Assembly (NCBI RefSeq): GCF_021497965.1
Contig: NZ_CP046525.1
Coordinates: 1,426,001-1,490,000, forward strand
Direction: 5' to 3'
Source: Streptococcus infantis
GTDB taxonomy: Bacteria; Bacillota; Bacilli; Lactobacillales; Streptococcaceae
DNA: 64,000 bases
Positions 42,823-51,905 of this stretch are shown here, piece by piece. The notes below the pieces were generated by a model that made no database searches, was not told the DNA's origin, and worked only from the letters and a program-made list of their open reading frames with translations. How positions within the stretch are numbered: position 1 is the first letter of the stretch; each line of letters opens with the position of its first letter. Made by a program: the position numbers and the translations under genes.

Positions 42823-43536
42823 CTACAATAAGTTCTTTTGTTCAAGATTTTCTCTAGTCGAGCTTGGTTCAGGCTGACCGAATTGCTCCGCAAGACGCTG
42901 ACTCCAAGTGGTAGTCGCACGCGCTCCTGCGTATTCAGTCTGCACACGGTCATAAGCTTCAATAGCCTCAGCCGTTTGTTCTTGGTATTCTTCCTCAAAA
43001 ACAACTTGCTCGAGTGGCAATCTTGGTTTTACATCGTGTTGTTGATTTGGTACACCTAGTGCAATCCCAAAAGCTGGATAGGTGTAGTCAGGTAGCTTGA
43101 ACAATTCTGCTAATTCAACAGATTTGTAACGCACTAAACCGATAATCACTCCACCATAGCCAAGGCTTTCTGCCGCAAGCAAGGTGTTTTGCCCAGCTAA
43201 TGCAGCATCTACTGAAGTGATGAGGAGCCCTTCAACTCCTTGAGGTTGGAAAGTATCTGTATGGAGACGAGCTCCTTTTTCTGCACGGTTTAAATCACCC
43301 ACAAAGAGGAGAAAGGCAGCAGACTGACGAATCGCTTCTTGAGGAACAAGCTCATACAAAGCTTCTTTCTTTTCTTGACTTCTGACTACAATCACAGAAT
43401 ACGATTGGAAATTTTTCCAAGAAGAAGCCATTTGTCCTGCAGACAAAATGGTATTTAAATCTTCTTGAGGGATTGCTTCTTCTTTAAATCTGCGAACCGA
43501 AGTATGAGATTTTATTAATGTGATTGTTTCACTCAT
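42823..43536 (-). CDS. NADPH-dependent nitroreductase/oxidoreductase
   Basis: 237 residues of the nitroreductase FMN family (NfsA/FRP-like): SHTSVRRFKEEAIP near the N-terminus (FMN phosphate arginines), MASSWKNFQSYSVIVV and GIALGVPNQQHDVKPRLP. It reduces nitroaromatics, quinones or FMN with NAD(P)H; the physiological substrate is unknown. The start overlaps the end of dnaI by 4 bp (ATGA), so it is in the nrdR-dnaB-dnaI operon. Confidence 0.85.
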   Translation of the reverse strand: MSETITLIKSHTSVRRFKEEAIPQEDLNTILSAGQMASSWKNFQSYSVIVVRSQEKKEALYELVPQEAIRQSAAFLLFVGDLNRAEKGARLHTDTFQPQGVEGLLITSVDAALAGQNTLLAAESLGYGGVIIGLVRYKSVELAELFKLPDYTYPAFGIALGVPNQQHDVKPRLPLEQVVFEEEYQEQTAEAIEAYDRVQTEYAGARATTTWSQRLAEQFGQPEPSSTRENLEQKNLL

Positions 43537-44429
43537 CGGCGATTTTCTCCTTCTAGTCGTGTTTCCTCTGCCAAATAACGGACACGCTCCATCACACGTC
43601 TAGCTTCCCAGGTTTCATTATTTCCGTTCTTGCCTTTAGCAAAATGTTTTTCCAAATCTTCAAAATTGAAATTTGAAGTAAAGAAGGTCGGTAAATCTTC
43701 TTGCATACGATATTGAAGAATCACTTGTAAGACTTCATCTCGTACCCAAGGTGTTGATTGCTCAGCACCGATATCATCAAAAATCAAAACTTCAGCTTGC
43801 TTGATTTCATCCACCAAATTCTTAACATTCCCATCACCGATAGCATTTTTGACATCAATGACAAAGCTCGGATAATGAAGAAGGGTAGATGAAACACCAC
43901 GTTTTTCAGACAAATCATGGGCTAGGGCAGCCACCATAAAGCTCTTCCCAACTCCAAAGTCTCCATAGAGAAAGAGACCTTTACGGACTTCTGGATATTG
44001 CTCAACAAAGGTAAAGAGCTTTTCAAAAACTGGCATGCGTCCCAAGTCATCCAAATCAACTTGAGCTAGGCTAGCTTTTTTAAGACTAGCTGGAAGATTA
44101 ATCAGTCTGAGACGGTTCTTGATAGCCGCTTCCTTCTCAGCCGCAATCAGTTCTGGAGTTTCCTCATAGGATACATCTGCGTAAGCATGGTTCATGACTA
44201 GGATAGGCTTGTAACCACGCGCGATATAGTCTGTATCTCCTCGAAGGAACTTATCTCTCTCAGTGATGTATTGGTTAAACTTGGAAATACTACGGTTCAA
44301 CTCCTCCTGACTGAGAGATTCCTTCTGGATAAAAGCCGCAACATCTGGATCTTTTACAATCTGCTGGACCAAGTCCTGGTATTGAAAACGGCTGGGATGA
44401 CCCTTAAGCACATCTCCTACACTTTCCAT
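43533..44429 (-). CDS. dnaI: Primosomal protein DnaI (helicase loader)
   Basis: 298 residues. The N-terminal zinc-binding-like DnaI domain (about 1-100) precedes an AAA+ ATPase: Walker A FLYGDFGVGKSFMVAA (about 160), Walker B VLIFDDIGAEQS (about 225), sensor TSNF. It loads the replicative helicase in replication initiation and restart. It starts directly after the dnaB stop codon. Confidence 0.95.
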   Translation of the reverse strand: MESVGDVLKGHPSRFQYQDLVQQIVKDPDVAAFIQKESLSQEELNRSISKFNQYITERDKFLRGDTDYIARGYKPILVMNHAYADVSYEETPELIAAEKEAAIKNRLRLINLPASLKKASLAQVDLDDLGRMPVFEKLFTFVEQYPEVRKGLFLYGDFGVGKSFMVAALAHDLSEKRGVSSTLLHYPSFVIDVKNAIGDGNVKNLVDEIKQAEVLIFDDIGAEQSTPWVRDEVLQVILQYRMQEDLPTFFTSNFNFEDLEKHFAKGKNGNNETWEARRVMERVRYLAEETRLEGENRR

Positions 44430-45596
44430 CTAGTCTCCTCCTTTTCCTAATCGGGCTAACATTTCTTTTTTCTTGCGTTCTAATTCCAAGCGAGTTTCTT
44501 CGCTGGTTTCATTTTTATATGCTGGATTACTCCATTTTGGGACATTGGTTTTTCCCTGACTTGTATTTGCTGTTTTCGGTTCTTGTCCCTTTTTATTCTC
44601 TCTGATTCGAAGTACAGCTTCCTCAGCAGACCTGACTTTGTTATAAGAGTAATCATTGGCCACTTTCATGGCATATTTTTCATTGAGGTTAGCAGAATCA
44701 ACCTTATTGAAGGTCAAGAGTATAACAATGTTGATAACCTCATCAAGCAAGCCCAAATCCGCCATCTGTTTTAACAAATCGCGTTCAGCTTGGATAATTC
44801 CTGCATTTCGTGTTTGTTTGATTCCCGCTAAAAACTGTAGGGCAGTTTTGCTTTTAGCTTCCCTGATAATAGTCGCTTCTTGGGGACTGAAGTCCGACGA
44901 AACAGATTTTTGCGCTGATTTTTCACGCATACGCTTAACAGAGATAACTTGAGAAACAGCTGTCGCCTTAGCCAATTGATAGGTTTCAAACCAGGTCCAT
45001 TTTTTCTCGTCAGCAATTTTAAACAACTCTAAGACATCTGTCTGTTCATCATGGAAACGGAGGCCGTCTCTAGCCATAAGTTGACGGAAATGTTCCAAAT
45101 CAAAATCATTTGAAAAATTAGCTTTTCCGAGTGTTTCCTCAGTGTCAGCCATATCTTCTATCTCTGGAAAAGCCTGACTCAAAGGAACAGTCAAAGCTTC
45201 CCCATCTGCAGACTCTTGACGCAAATCAGAAACTGCTGGCTCACCGATTTTTTTCTCCAACAAGGTACGATAAACCGTATGACGCAAGAAATCCGAACTA
45301 GAAAGCGTTGGGTGAATAACAAGTTCATAGGCATCCCCATTTTGGTAAAGAGTGACCAAGTTGAAGGCTGATAAGATTTTAAAGGCTTTTAAGAGCCTAT
45401 CCATCCCGAAATTGAGATGATTGAGAATAGCAGCAAAAAGATATTCCTTTTGCCCATTATCCCAAAAGGCTAGGGTGTAAAGGTAAAGACTCAGCGCATC
45501 CTGACCGATAATCGGGAGGTAGCACTGCACCAGAGATGTGGGATCTTGCGACACCCGATTATTCTTTAGAAAAGAAAAACGATCATTAGGCTTCAT
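44430..45596 (-). CDS. dnaB: Replication initiation/membrane attachment protein DnaB (DnaB/DnaD family)
   Basis: 388 residues of the Firmicutes DnaB type (not the helicase). It has an N-terminal winged-helix DDBH1 region (about 1-130) and a C-terminal DnaD-like DDBH2 domain (about 200-330; LLKQMADLGLLDEVINIVILLTF region), ending in Lys/Glu-rich LELERKKKEMLARLG. It works with DnaD and DnaI to load the helicase. It begins immediately after nrdR. Confidence 0.93.
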   Translation of the reverse strand: MKPNDRFSFLKNNRVSQDPTSLVQCYLPIIGQDALSLYLYTLAFWDNGQKEYLFAAILNHLNFGMDRLLKAFKILSAFNLVTLYQNGDAYELVIHPTLSSSDFLRHTVYRTLLEKKIGEPAVSDLRQESADGEALTVPLSQAFPEIEDMADTEETLGKANFSNDFDLEHFRQLMARDGLRFHDEQTDVLELFKIADEKKWTWFETYQLAKATAVSQVISVKRMREKSAQKSVSSDFSPQEATIIREAKSKTALQFLAGIKQTRNAGIIQAERDLLKQMADLGLLDEVINIVILLTFNKVDSANLNEKYAMKVANDYSYNKVRSAEEAVLRIRENKKGQEPKTANTSQGKTNVPKWSNPAYKNETSEETRLELERKKKEMLARLGKGGD

Positions 45597-46070
45597 TTAT
45601 TTTTCCTTTTTCTTCTTTGAAGATTGCGTAATTTGTTTGAGAAGATTCTCGAGCTCACTCACGTCTTTAAAACTACGATAGACACTAGCGAAACGAACAT
45701 ATGTGATTTCGTCAAGTTCTGCTAGCTCTTCCATTACAAGCGAACCAATGTCTTCACTTTGAATTTCATTATCATTGCGACTGAGGAGTTTTTGTTCAAT
45801 ACGATTGACGACCATGCCAATCTCATCACTGGACACCGGACGTTTTTGAGCTGAACGGATAATCCCATTAAAGATTTTATCTCTTGAGAACTGCTCCCGT
45901 GTGCCATCCTTTTTGACCACAACTAGCGTTCTTTCTTCTACACGTTCATAGGTCGTAAAACGATGTTGGCATTCTTCACACTCACGTCTTCTTCTAATCG
46001 TATTTCCTTCTTCAGCCTGACGGCTATCGATAACACTTGATTTAGTAGCGCCACATTTTGGACAACGCAT
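45597..46070 (-). CDS. nrdR: Transcriptional repressor NrdR
   Basis: 157 residues from [24 protein letters not shown] upstream selects this start. A C4 zinc ribbon (CPKC ... CEECQHRF) is followed by an ATP-cone ([21 protein letters not shown]). It represses ribonucleotide reductase genes through NrdR boxes when ATP/dATP is high. First gene of the nrdR-dnaB-dnaI unit, a conserved order in streptococci. Confidence 0.96.
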   Translation of the reverse strand: MRCPKCGATKSSVIDSRQAEEGNTIRRRRECEECQHRFTTYERVEERTLVVVKKDGTREQFSRDKIFNGIIRSAQKRPVSSDEIGMVVNRIEQKLLSRNDNEIQSEDIGSLVMEELAELDEITYVRFASVYRSFKDVSELENLLKQITQSSKKKKEK

Positions 46071-46210
46071 GCCTTCCCCTCCTTGTCGTTTTCTTTTCAT
46101 TATACCATTTTTTGAGCAATTCCCAAAATAATTCTCCTTTTGGCTTGACAAGTTTTTTGTTTAGTTGTACTATTTAATTAACACAAGAGAAAAATAGAAA
46201 GGAGACCGTG

Positions 46211-46576
46211 ATGTCCTGGACATTTGATAACAACAAACCCATTTATTTGCAGATTATGGACAAAATCAAACTGCAAATTATTTCCCACAAACTTGAGCCT
46301 AGTCAACAACTCCCAACTGTTAGAGAATTGGCAAGTGAAGCTGGTGTCAATCCAAACACCATCCAACGTGCCCTATCAGACCTGGAAAGAGAAGGCTTCG
46401 TATACAGCAAGCGGACTGCTGGCCGCTTTGTCACAGAAGACTTGGACTTGATCTTCCAATCCCGCAAACAACTATCCGAAGAACAACTGCAACAGTTTGT
46501 CACAGCCATGGTAGAATTTGGCTATGAAAAAGAAGAACTACCTACTGTTTTGAGAGATTATATTGAAGGAGTTTAG
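46211..46576 (+). CDS. GntR family regulator (YtrA type)
   Basis: 121 residues from ATG 46211 (AAAGGAG seven bases before; the GTG at 46208 is too close). N-terminal winged helix PIYLQIMDKIKLQIISHKLE and LPTVRELASEAGVNPNTIQRAL; the short C-terminal tail without a ligand domain is typical of the YtrA subfamily that controls adjacent ABC transporter genes. It heads an operon with the ATPase and permease that follow. Confidence 0.9.
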   Translation: MSWTFDNNKPIYLQIMDKIKLQIISHKLEPSQQLPTVRELASEAGVNPNTIQRALSDLEREGFVYSKRTAGRFVTEDLDLIFQSRKQLSEEQLQQFVTAMVEFGYEKEELPTVLRDYIEGV

Positions 46577-46579
46577 ACT

Positions 46580-47275
46580 ATGACCTTATTAGAATTTGAA
46601 AATGTTTCAAAATCCTATGGACCCAACCCTGCCCTTAAAAATGTTTCCTTTGAAATTCCAGCTGGTAAGATTGTTGGTCTCCTTGGCCCAAATGGTTCTG
46701 GAAAGACAACCTTGATTAAGTTGATTAATGGCTTGCTTCAACCTGATGAAGGACGTATTCTTATCAACAATACAGAGCCTAGTCCCGAAACAAAAGCCAT
46801 TGTGTCTTATCTACCTGACACGACCTACCTTAACGAGCAAATGAAGGTCAAAGAAGCTCTTACCTTCTTTAAAACCTTCTACAAGGATTTCAATCTTGAT
46901 CGCGCTCAACACTTACTTCGTGATCTGGGTATCGATGAAAACAGTCGCCTTAAAAAGCTCTCAAAAGGGAACAAAGAGAAGGTCCAATTGATTCTTGTCA
47001 TGAGTCGTGATGCTCGCTTATATGTCCTTGACGAGCCCATCGGAGGAGTCGACCCTGCAGCCCGTGACTATATCTTGAACACCATCATCAACAGCTACTC
47101 CCCAACTTCGACTGTCTTGATTTCAACTCATTTGATTTCAGACATCGAGCCAATCTTGGATGAGATTATTTTCCTCAAGGATGGAAAAATCGTACGTCAA
47201 GGAAATGTAGATGATATTCGCTACGAATCTGGAGAGTCTATCGATCAACTCTTCCGTCACGAATTCAAAGCTTAG
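46580..47275 (+). CDS. ABC transporter ATP-binding protein
   Basis: 231 residues. Walker A GLLGPNGSGKTTLIKL (about 34), signature LSKGNKEKVQL (about 132), Walker B LYVLDEPIGGVDP (about 153) and H-loop STHLIS. The atypical signature LSKGN is common in YtrB-like ATPases. It partners the membrane protein 15 bp downstream; the substrate is unknown, possibly a peptide antibiotic or envelope stress response. Confidence 0.92.
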   Translation: MTLLEFENVSKSYGPNPALKNVSFEIPAGKIVGLLGPNGSGKTTLIKLINGLLQPDEGRILINNTEPSPETKAIVSYLPDTTYLNEQMKVKEALTFFKTFYKDFNLDRAQHLLRDLGIDENSRLKKLSKGNKEKVQLILVMSRDARLYVLDEPIGGVDPAARDYILNTIINSYSPTSTVLISTHLISDIEPILDEIIFLKDGKIVRQGNVDDIRYESGESIDQLFRHEFKA

Positions 47276-47290
47276 GTAAAGGAGATTCTT

Positions 47291-48022
47291 ATGTTTTGGA
47301 ATTTAGTTCGTTATGAATTTAAAAATGTCAACAAATGGTTTTTTGCCCTCTATGCAGCTGTACTATCCCTATCTGTCATCATAGGAATTCACGGTAGTGC
47401 CTTATCAAGTACCTATTATCAAGACAAAGGTGCTCTCATGTTATTCTTTCTAGCTCTGGTTTTTGGGGGCCTCGTTATTACTCTGAGTATTTCAACCTTA
47501 ATTTTGATCATTCAACGATTTAAGGGAAGTGTCTATGACCGTCGTGGTTATCTAACCCTAACCCTTCCAGTATCTGAACACCAGATTCTCTCTGCTAAAA
47601 TCCTTGGAGCCTTTGTCTGGTCTTTGACAAGTACAGTGGTCTTTCTTTTGAGTCTTTACATCATCATTGCCATGATTAGCCCTGATGTCTTCATATCAAC
47701 CTTATTCAAGGATCTTTTCGACTACTATCTAGGCAATTTATGGTTAAGCCTGACAACTTATGTCTTAAATACCCTTGCCAGCATCCTTTGTATCTACTTG
47801 TCTATTTCTATCGGTCAACTATTTGATGAATACCGTACAGCTCTAGCTGTTGTGGCCTATATTGTGATTCACACTCTCATTGGATTTAGCGATCTTTTCT
47901 TAAATATTAGTATAAATTACAGCTCTTTTCTCACTTATGAAATCATTAAAGATATCATTTTGATTGTTGTCTACTATATCGGCACCTACTACATCTTGAA
48001 GAATAAAGTTAACCTTCAATAA
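47291..48022 (+). CDS. ABC-2 type permease partner protein
   Basis: 243 residues with six predicted helices (about 17-36, 50-78, 105-130, 150-178, 185-210 and 220-240) and YRTALA between helices. It is the membrane partner of the ATPase before it. GGAGATTCTT precedes the ATG. No substrate motif is visible. Confidence 0.85.
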   Translation: MFWNLVRYEFKNVNKWFFALYAAVLSLSVIIGIHGSALSSTYYQDKGALMLFFLALVFGGLVITLSISTLILIIQRFKGSVYDRRGYLTLTLPVSEHQILSAKILGAFVWSLTSTVVFLLSLYIIIAMISPDVFISTLFKDLFDYYLGNLWLSLTTYVLNTLASILCIYLSISIGQLFDEYRTALAVVAYIVIHTLIGFSDLFLNISINYSSFLTYEIIKDIILIVVYYIGTYYILKNKVNLQ

Positions 48023-48064
48023 TAAAAAACCCCTAGCAAATGAATTTTTGCTGGGGATTTTTAT
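48023..48064. terminator. Bidirectional terminator between the ABC operon and lrgB
   Basis: CCCCTAGCAAA/TTTGCTGGGG stem flanked by A and T runs; it serves the convergent operons. Confidence 0.9.
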
Positions 48065-48100
48065 TGTTAAACAGATAAAAGGCCAAGAGATACTTGACCT

Positions 48101-48796
48101 TTAACTCAATATTATACCAGCTACAATTGGACTGATAAAGACATAAAGCAGACCTGTGACACCGATTGCCAAACCAGCCATGGCACCTGCAACTGATCCG
48201 TAGCGAAAAGCGGTCCCTGTTCCAACGGCGTGACCTGTTCCTCCTAGAGCCAAACCGGCAGCTACTGGATCGTCAATTTTTAGCCATTTTAAGAGTGTCG
48301 GTCCGATAACGCTAGTCAAAATACCAGTCGCTACTACTACGACCAAGGTGATTGTTGTGATTCCTTGTAGCTTTTCTGTGATTCCAACCGCCATCGCAGT
48401 CGTTACCGACTTTGGAAAAAGTGAAATCGCCAAGAAGAAATCCATGCCGAAAAATTTGGCGACTAGTGCTGTAAAAGTAGTATTCACGATGACTGCTAAA
48501 AAACTGCCTAACAAAATACTTCTAACATGGTGCTTCATGAGATGAAAACTTTTATAGAGAGGAATCCCGAGTGCTACTGTCGAAGGTACAATCAAGTTAT
48601 TCAAATAAACCCCACCTTGATAATAGGCGGCGTAAGAAATACCCGTCAATTTCAGAAAAGCTATGATAAACAATGTTGCTAGCAGTAAGGGAGTCGTCAG
48701 AGGATGAGGGTATCGTCTAAAGATAATCATGCCTCCAAGATAAGCTAGGATAGACAAGGCTATCCCAAAAAGTGGATTGGATACAAATTCGCTCAT
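48101..48796 (-). CDS. lrgB: LrgB/CidB family membrane protein
   Basis: 231 residues, about eight hydrophobic segments, with the family motifs FPKSVTTAMAVGITEKL (about 128) and GLALGGTGHAVGTGTAF (about 178). With LrgA it forms the antiholin-like/pyruvate-linked membrane system. The start overlaps lrgA by 4 bp. Confidence 0.93.
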   Translation of the reverse strand: MSEFVSNPLFGIALSILAYLGGMIIFRRYPHPLTTPLLLATLFIIAFLKLTGISYAAYYQGGVYLNNLIVPSTVALGIPLYKSFHLMKHHVRSILLGSFLAVIVNTTFTALVAKFFGMDFFLAISLFPKSVTTAMAVGITEKLQGITTITLVVVVATGILTSVIGPTLLKWLKIDDPVAAGLALGGTGHAVGTGTAFRYGSVAGAMAGLAIGVTGLLYVFISPIVAGIILS

Positions 48797-49167
48797 TTGG
48801 CACCTCTTTCTTCGTAATCACCTTCATAACGCTTTTTGATAAACTGAACGACCAGCGCAATCAAGATAATATTGATCACTGCCGCAAAAAAGACAATCAA
48901 GACAATGGGCAATAAATAGGGAGCAATCACATCAAATTTCTCCATAATCCCAACCGCAGGAGGCAGAAAGAGAATGGTCATGTTGGCCAGCAGAAAATTC
49001 CCAACCATGTTGACATGACGTACCCGCAACCACTTGAACTGCAAAGCCAAAAATAAAATAATCAAACCAATAATGCTTCCAGGGATAGGCAAATGGAAAA
49101 GAACAGAAATTCCCTCACCAATCAGCGAAATCACAAAAAGAATCATTAACTGAACATATAACTTCAT
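48793..49167 (-). CDS. lrgA: LrgA/CidA family membrane protein
   Basis: 124 residues from MKLYVQLM (GGAGTATACG upstream; the longer frame lacks a site). Four helices, holin-like; motifs LPIPGSIIGLIILFLAL and LLANMTILFLPPAVGIM. It is paired with lrgB. The regulator is not seen nearby: no LytTR system is in the window. Confidence 0.92.
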   Translation of the reverse strand: MKLYVQLMILFVISLIGEGISVLFHLPIPGSIIGLIILFLALQFKWLRVRHVNMVGNFLLANMTILFLPPAVGIMEKFDVIAPYLLPIVLIVFFAAVINIILIALVVQFIKKRYEGDYEERGAK

Positions 49168-49251
49168 CGTATACTCCACAAATAGACTTTCTGCATACCA
49201 GTTTACTCCTTTTTCAGAAAATTTCAAGGAAATACACAAGAAACCTCCTTC

Positions 49252-49294
49252 TTGCTATCTCATCTAAAAAGTTGTATACTAATTGCGTGCGCAA
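49252..49294 (+). promoter_or_regulatory. marR promoter with operator TTGCGTGCGCAA
   Basis: -35 TTGCTA (49252-49257), -10 TATACT (49275-49280), spacer 17. The inverted repeat TTGCG-TG-CGCAA (49283-49294) covers the start site. The same 12 bases recur at 49745-49756, so the MarR protein encoded between them is the likely ligand (autorepression). Confidence 0.7.
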
Positions 49295-49348
49295 GCATCT
49301 TAGATGCAAAAATCCATTTACAACTATTATAGAGGAAAGGAGATTAAC

Positions 49349-49729
49349 ATGACTTACTTAGAAAAATGGTTCGACTTCAACCGCCGACAAGTAGAGCTAG
49401 AAGCTATTTTAGAGCAAACGATCGCTGATCAGAGCGACCAAAGTCTAACGCTCAAAGAATTCTATCTCTTGCACTTTTTAAATCAGGCTCAAGAAAAATC
49501 TTTGAGACAGATTGACTTGCCAGATAAACTTCATCTGAGCCCTAGCGCTGTATCACGGATGGTGGCACGCCTAGAAGAAAAAAACTGTGGTTTACTTAGT
49601 CGGAGATGTTGCGATCAGGACAAGCGAGCTAGTTTTATCTGCCTCACTAGCGAAGGACAGACGACTCTTGCTTATCTACAAAAAGCAGTCGAAGAAAGTC
49701 TTGAAACAAAAGCAGACTGGTTGTTCTAA
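49349..49729 (+). CDS. MarR family transcriptional regulator
   Basis: 126 residues from MTYLEKWFDFN; AGGAAAGGAG supports this ATG. Winged helix: LKEFYLLHFLNQAQEKSLRQIDL, LHLSPSAVSRMVARLEEKN and the wing LLSRRCCDQDKRASFICLT. Two adjacent Cys in the wing (RRCCDQ) could make it redox-sensitive, which would fit the thioredoxin gene downstream; this is speculation. It is flanked by two copies of its probable operator. Confidence 0.88.
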   Translation: MTYLEKWFDFNRRQVELEAILEQTIADQSDQSLTLKEFYLLHFLNQAQEKSLRQIDLPDKLHLSPSAVSRMVARLEEKNCGLLSRRCCDQDKRASFICLTSEGQTTLAYLQKAVEESLETKADWLF

Positions 49730-49744
49730 ATTTTTCAAAAAAAC

Positions 49745-49794
49745 TTGCGTGCGCAATCAATTTTCTTGACATTCCTTTTTCCAAGGAGTAAAAT
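49745..49794 (+). promoter_or_regulatory. Second TTGCGTGCGCAA operator and promoter of DUF4649-trxA
   Basis: Operator 49745-49756, -35 TTGACA (49766-49771), -10 TAAAAT (49789-49794), spacer 17. The operator is 9 bp upstream of the -35. It ties DUF4649 and trxA to the MarR regulator. Confidence 0.65.
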
Positions 49795-49823
49795 GAAGAC
49801 ATGATTTAGCAAAGGAGAATCCT

Positions 49824-50045
49824 ATGATTGAAATCACTTATCTTGATGCCAGTAAGCAAGAGAGAACCGTAACATTCGAGTCATACGAAGAATTTGAACG
49901 TTCTCAACATGCCTGCCTGATTGGTGTCGCAGACTACTACCCTGTCCAAAAACTAACCTACAATGGTCATGTTCTGGACTACCATGGGACTTATGGGGAT
50001 GTTTTCTTCTATCTCATGAAACAAGATTTAAGCCAATATAACTAA
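49824..50045 (+). CDS. DUF4649 family small protein
   Basis: 73 residues, acidic, soluble: MIEITYLDASKQERTVTFES, then YYPVQKLTYNGHVLDYHGTYG. The DUF4649 family is confined to streptococci and relatives, with no known function. AAAGGAGAATCCT precedes the ATG. It lies 14 bp before trxA in one operon, which hints at redox or stress. Confidence 0.8.
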   Translation: MIEITYLDASKQERTVTFESYEEFERSQHACLIGVADYYPVQKLTYNGHVLDYHGTYGDVFFYLMKQDLSQYN

Positions 50046-50059
50046 AAAGGAGAAATACT

Positions 50060-50374
50060 ATGGCAAAAGCAATTACAGATGCAACATTTGAACAAGAAAC
50101 TAAAGACGGATTGGTCTTAGTAGACTTCTGGGCAACTTGGTGTGGTCCATGTCGTATGCAAGGTCCAATTTTGGACAAATTGTCTGAAGAACTTTCAGAA
50201 GATGTTTTGAAAATCGTTAAAATGGACGTTGATGAAAATCCAAATACAGCTCGTTCATTTGGTATCATGTCTATCCCTACTCTTCTTTTCAAGAAAGATG
50301 GACAAGTCGTCAAACAAGTTGCAGGTGTTCACACTGCAGAACAAATCAAAGCTATCGTTGCTGAATTGAGTTAA
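50060..50374 (+). CDS. trxA: Thioredoxin
   Basis: 104 residues with the classic active site WATWCGPCRMQGP (Cys about 31 and 34) and the cis-Pro SIPTLLFKKDG. It reduces protein disulfides with thioredoxin reductase. AAAGGAGAAATACT precedes the ATG; a strong terminator follows. Confidence 0.97.
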   Translation: MAKAITDATFEQETKDGLVLVDFWATWCGPCRMQGPILDKLSEELSEDVLKIVKMDVDENPNTARSFGIMSIPTLLFKKDGQVVKQVAGVHTAEQIKAIVAELS

Positions 50375-50378
50375 TTAT

Positions 50379-50411
50379 AAAATCCCCCACCTCTTATCAT
50401 GGGGGATTTTA
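50379..50411 (+). terminator. Terminator of trxA
   Basis: AAATCCCCCA/TGGGGGATTT stem followed by TTAAT. Confidence 0.85.
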
Positions 50412-50417
50412 ATATAT

Positions 50418-50454
50418 AAAAAACCTACTCTCCAATGTGATGAGTAGGTTTTTT
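50418..50454. terminator. Bidirectional terminator for trxA and the aquaporin gene
   Basis: AACCTACTC/GAGTAGGTT stem flanked by AAAA and TTTT; it serves the convergent aquaporin gene. Confidence 0.85.
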
Positions 50455-50463
50455 GAGTTTCAA

Positions 50464-51132
50464 TTATTCTTCAGTTCCAAGGAAATTTTTAGCAACAAGA
50501 GCTGCAAGAACTCCACCAACGATTGGTGCAAGGATGAAAATCCAAACTTGTTGAAGAGCTGCGCCACCTACCAATACAGCAGGAGCCAAGCTACGAGCTG
50601 GGTTTACTGAAAGACCAGTAATATTCAATCCAACAAGGATCAAAGCAGTCAATGACAAACCAATCACCAAACCAGCAATAGCACCATTACCTTTGCTTGC
50701 TGATGTTACAGTCATGATCACCAAAACAAACAAGAAAGTTGCAATTGTTTCAAACAAGAAACCACCAAAGACAGTTACACCATTTGCCAAGGCATTTTCA
50801 CCAAGACTTGCAGTTGACATACCTGAATTTGCCAAGAGGAAGAATACAGCCCCAGATGCAAGGAAAGCACCAACTACTTGTCCAAGGATGTAGTTTACAA
50901 GCTCTGAAGATGACAAACGTTTGTTTACAAACATAGCGATAGAAACAGCTGGGTTCAAGTGAGCACCTGAAACAGTTCCAATTGAGAAGGCTGCGACTAC
51001 GATTGCTAAACCAAAAGCAAGAGCAATCCCAAGGTGTCCAAGTCCTTCAACACCATTTCCAAAAACAACAGCTCCTGTTCCGATGAACACAAGCATAAAT
51101 GTACCGATTAATTCAGCAACAAATTTTTTCAT
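50464..51132 (-). CDS. MIP family aquaporin/glycerol channel
   Basis: 222 residues from MKKFVAELIGTF; AAAGGAGAC upstream selects this start over a longer frame. Six helices and both NPA boxes: GAHLNPAVSIAM (about 62) and GLSVNPARSLAPA (about 183). The residue after the second NPAR is Ser, as in water-type AqpZ proteins, but water versus glycerol selectivity cannot be settled by eye. Single gene. Confidence 0.9.
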   Translation of the reverse strand: MKKFVAELIGTFMLVFIGTGAVVFGNGVEGLGHLGIALAFGLAIVVAAFSIGTVSGAHLNPAVSIAMFVNKRLSSSELVNYILGQVVGAFLASGAVFFLLANSGMSTASLGENALANGVTVFGGFLFETIATFLFVLVIMTVTSASKGNGAIAGLVIGLSLTALILVGLNITGLSVNPARSLAPAVLVGGAALQQVWIFILAPIVGGVLAALVAKNFLGTEE

Positions 51133-51251
51133 AATTAGTCTCCTTTTTTTCAACTACCTATTAGTCTATCAAAAGAAGGGGAGGGATTCAAGAAAAGTGC
51201 TTGGAAAATTGCAGGTCTTTGCACTTTTGGTTACCCGAGGCTAGTCAGGAC

Positions 51252-51294
51252 AAACAGCACCAAGGACGGCTAAGGAGTGTCTTTGGTGCTGTTT
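51252..51294 (-). terminator. Hairpin after the lipoprotein gene
   Basis: AAACAGCACCAA/TTGGTGCTGTTT, 12-bp arms, just beyond the lipoprotein stop. Confidence 0.75.
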
Positions 51295-51306
51295 ATTTGG
51301 TTGAGT

Positions 51307-51870
51307 TTATTCTGTATATTCAACATAACCTTTTTCTTGTAATTTAGCTGCAGCTTCACTAATTTTCACTGGTTTTGGTTTGGTCGCAGGAAATTGATTT
51401 GGATCGCGTCGATGTAACTCTTTCCAGTCCATAGTTTGGTAATCATATATTACGGTTTGAATGTATTCTCCATCTTCCTTCTCAACTTTAGAGGTTATTC
51501 CAGTTACATCCTTATAAAGCTCTTGACTTTTGTTCAGAAGTTGAACAACCTCTTCTTCAGATTTGCCTAATCCTTTAGGGTTATAAAAGTAAATACCAAT
51601 CTGTTTATAGACGATGTCATCCTTGAAGTAGTAGATAAGAAATGTTGATCCACCTTTATCTATACGCTTGAATCTTTGTACACCGTCTTTTGGCAGAGCT
51701 TCTGTTGTATTTTGTTTATTGGACGCTACTTGTGTTGTTGGAGCAGTCGTGGTTTCTTGAGCTGTTTGTGAAGTTTGCGCTGCGCTTCCTGCTGAATTGT
51801 TTTGTCCGCAAGCCGCAAGGGCGAAAACCGTTAATAGTAATACGAGTGATGTTTTTAAAGTTTTATTCAT
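51307..51870 (-). CDS. Small lipoprotein, probably DUF4947 family
   Basis: 187 residues. Signal peptide with lipobox LAACGQ (Cys about 21), a low-complexity Ala/Thr/Gln stretch (to about 58), then a compact domain (FKRIDKGGSTFLIYYF, KSEEEVVQLLNKSQELY, DWKELHRRDPNQFPA) and the end LQEKGYVEYTE. It resembles the streptococcal DUF4947 lipoproteins; function unknown. A broken paralogue lies directly upstream, so there was a tandem pair. Confidence 0.75.
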   Translation of the reverse strand: MNKTLKTSLVLLLTVFALAACGQNNSAGSAAQTSQTAQETTTAPTTQVASNKQNTTEALPKDGVQRFKRIDKGGSTFLIYYFKDDIVYKQIGIYFYNPKGLGKSEEEVVQLLNKSQELYKDVTGITSKVEKEDGEYIQTVIYDYQTMDWKELHRRDPNQFPATKPKPVKISEAAAKLQEKGYVEYTE

Positions 51871-51905
51871 AGTGATTTACGTCTCCCTTGATCACTTTTA
51901 TTTTA

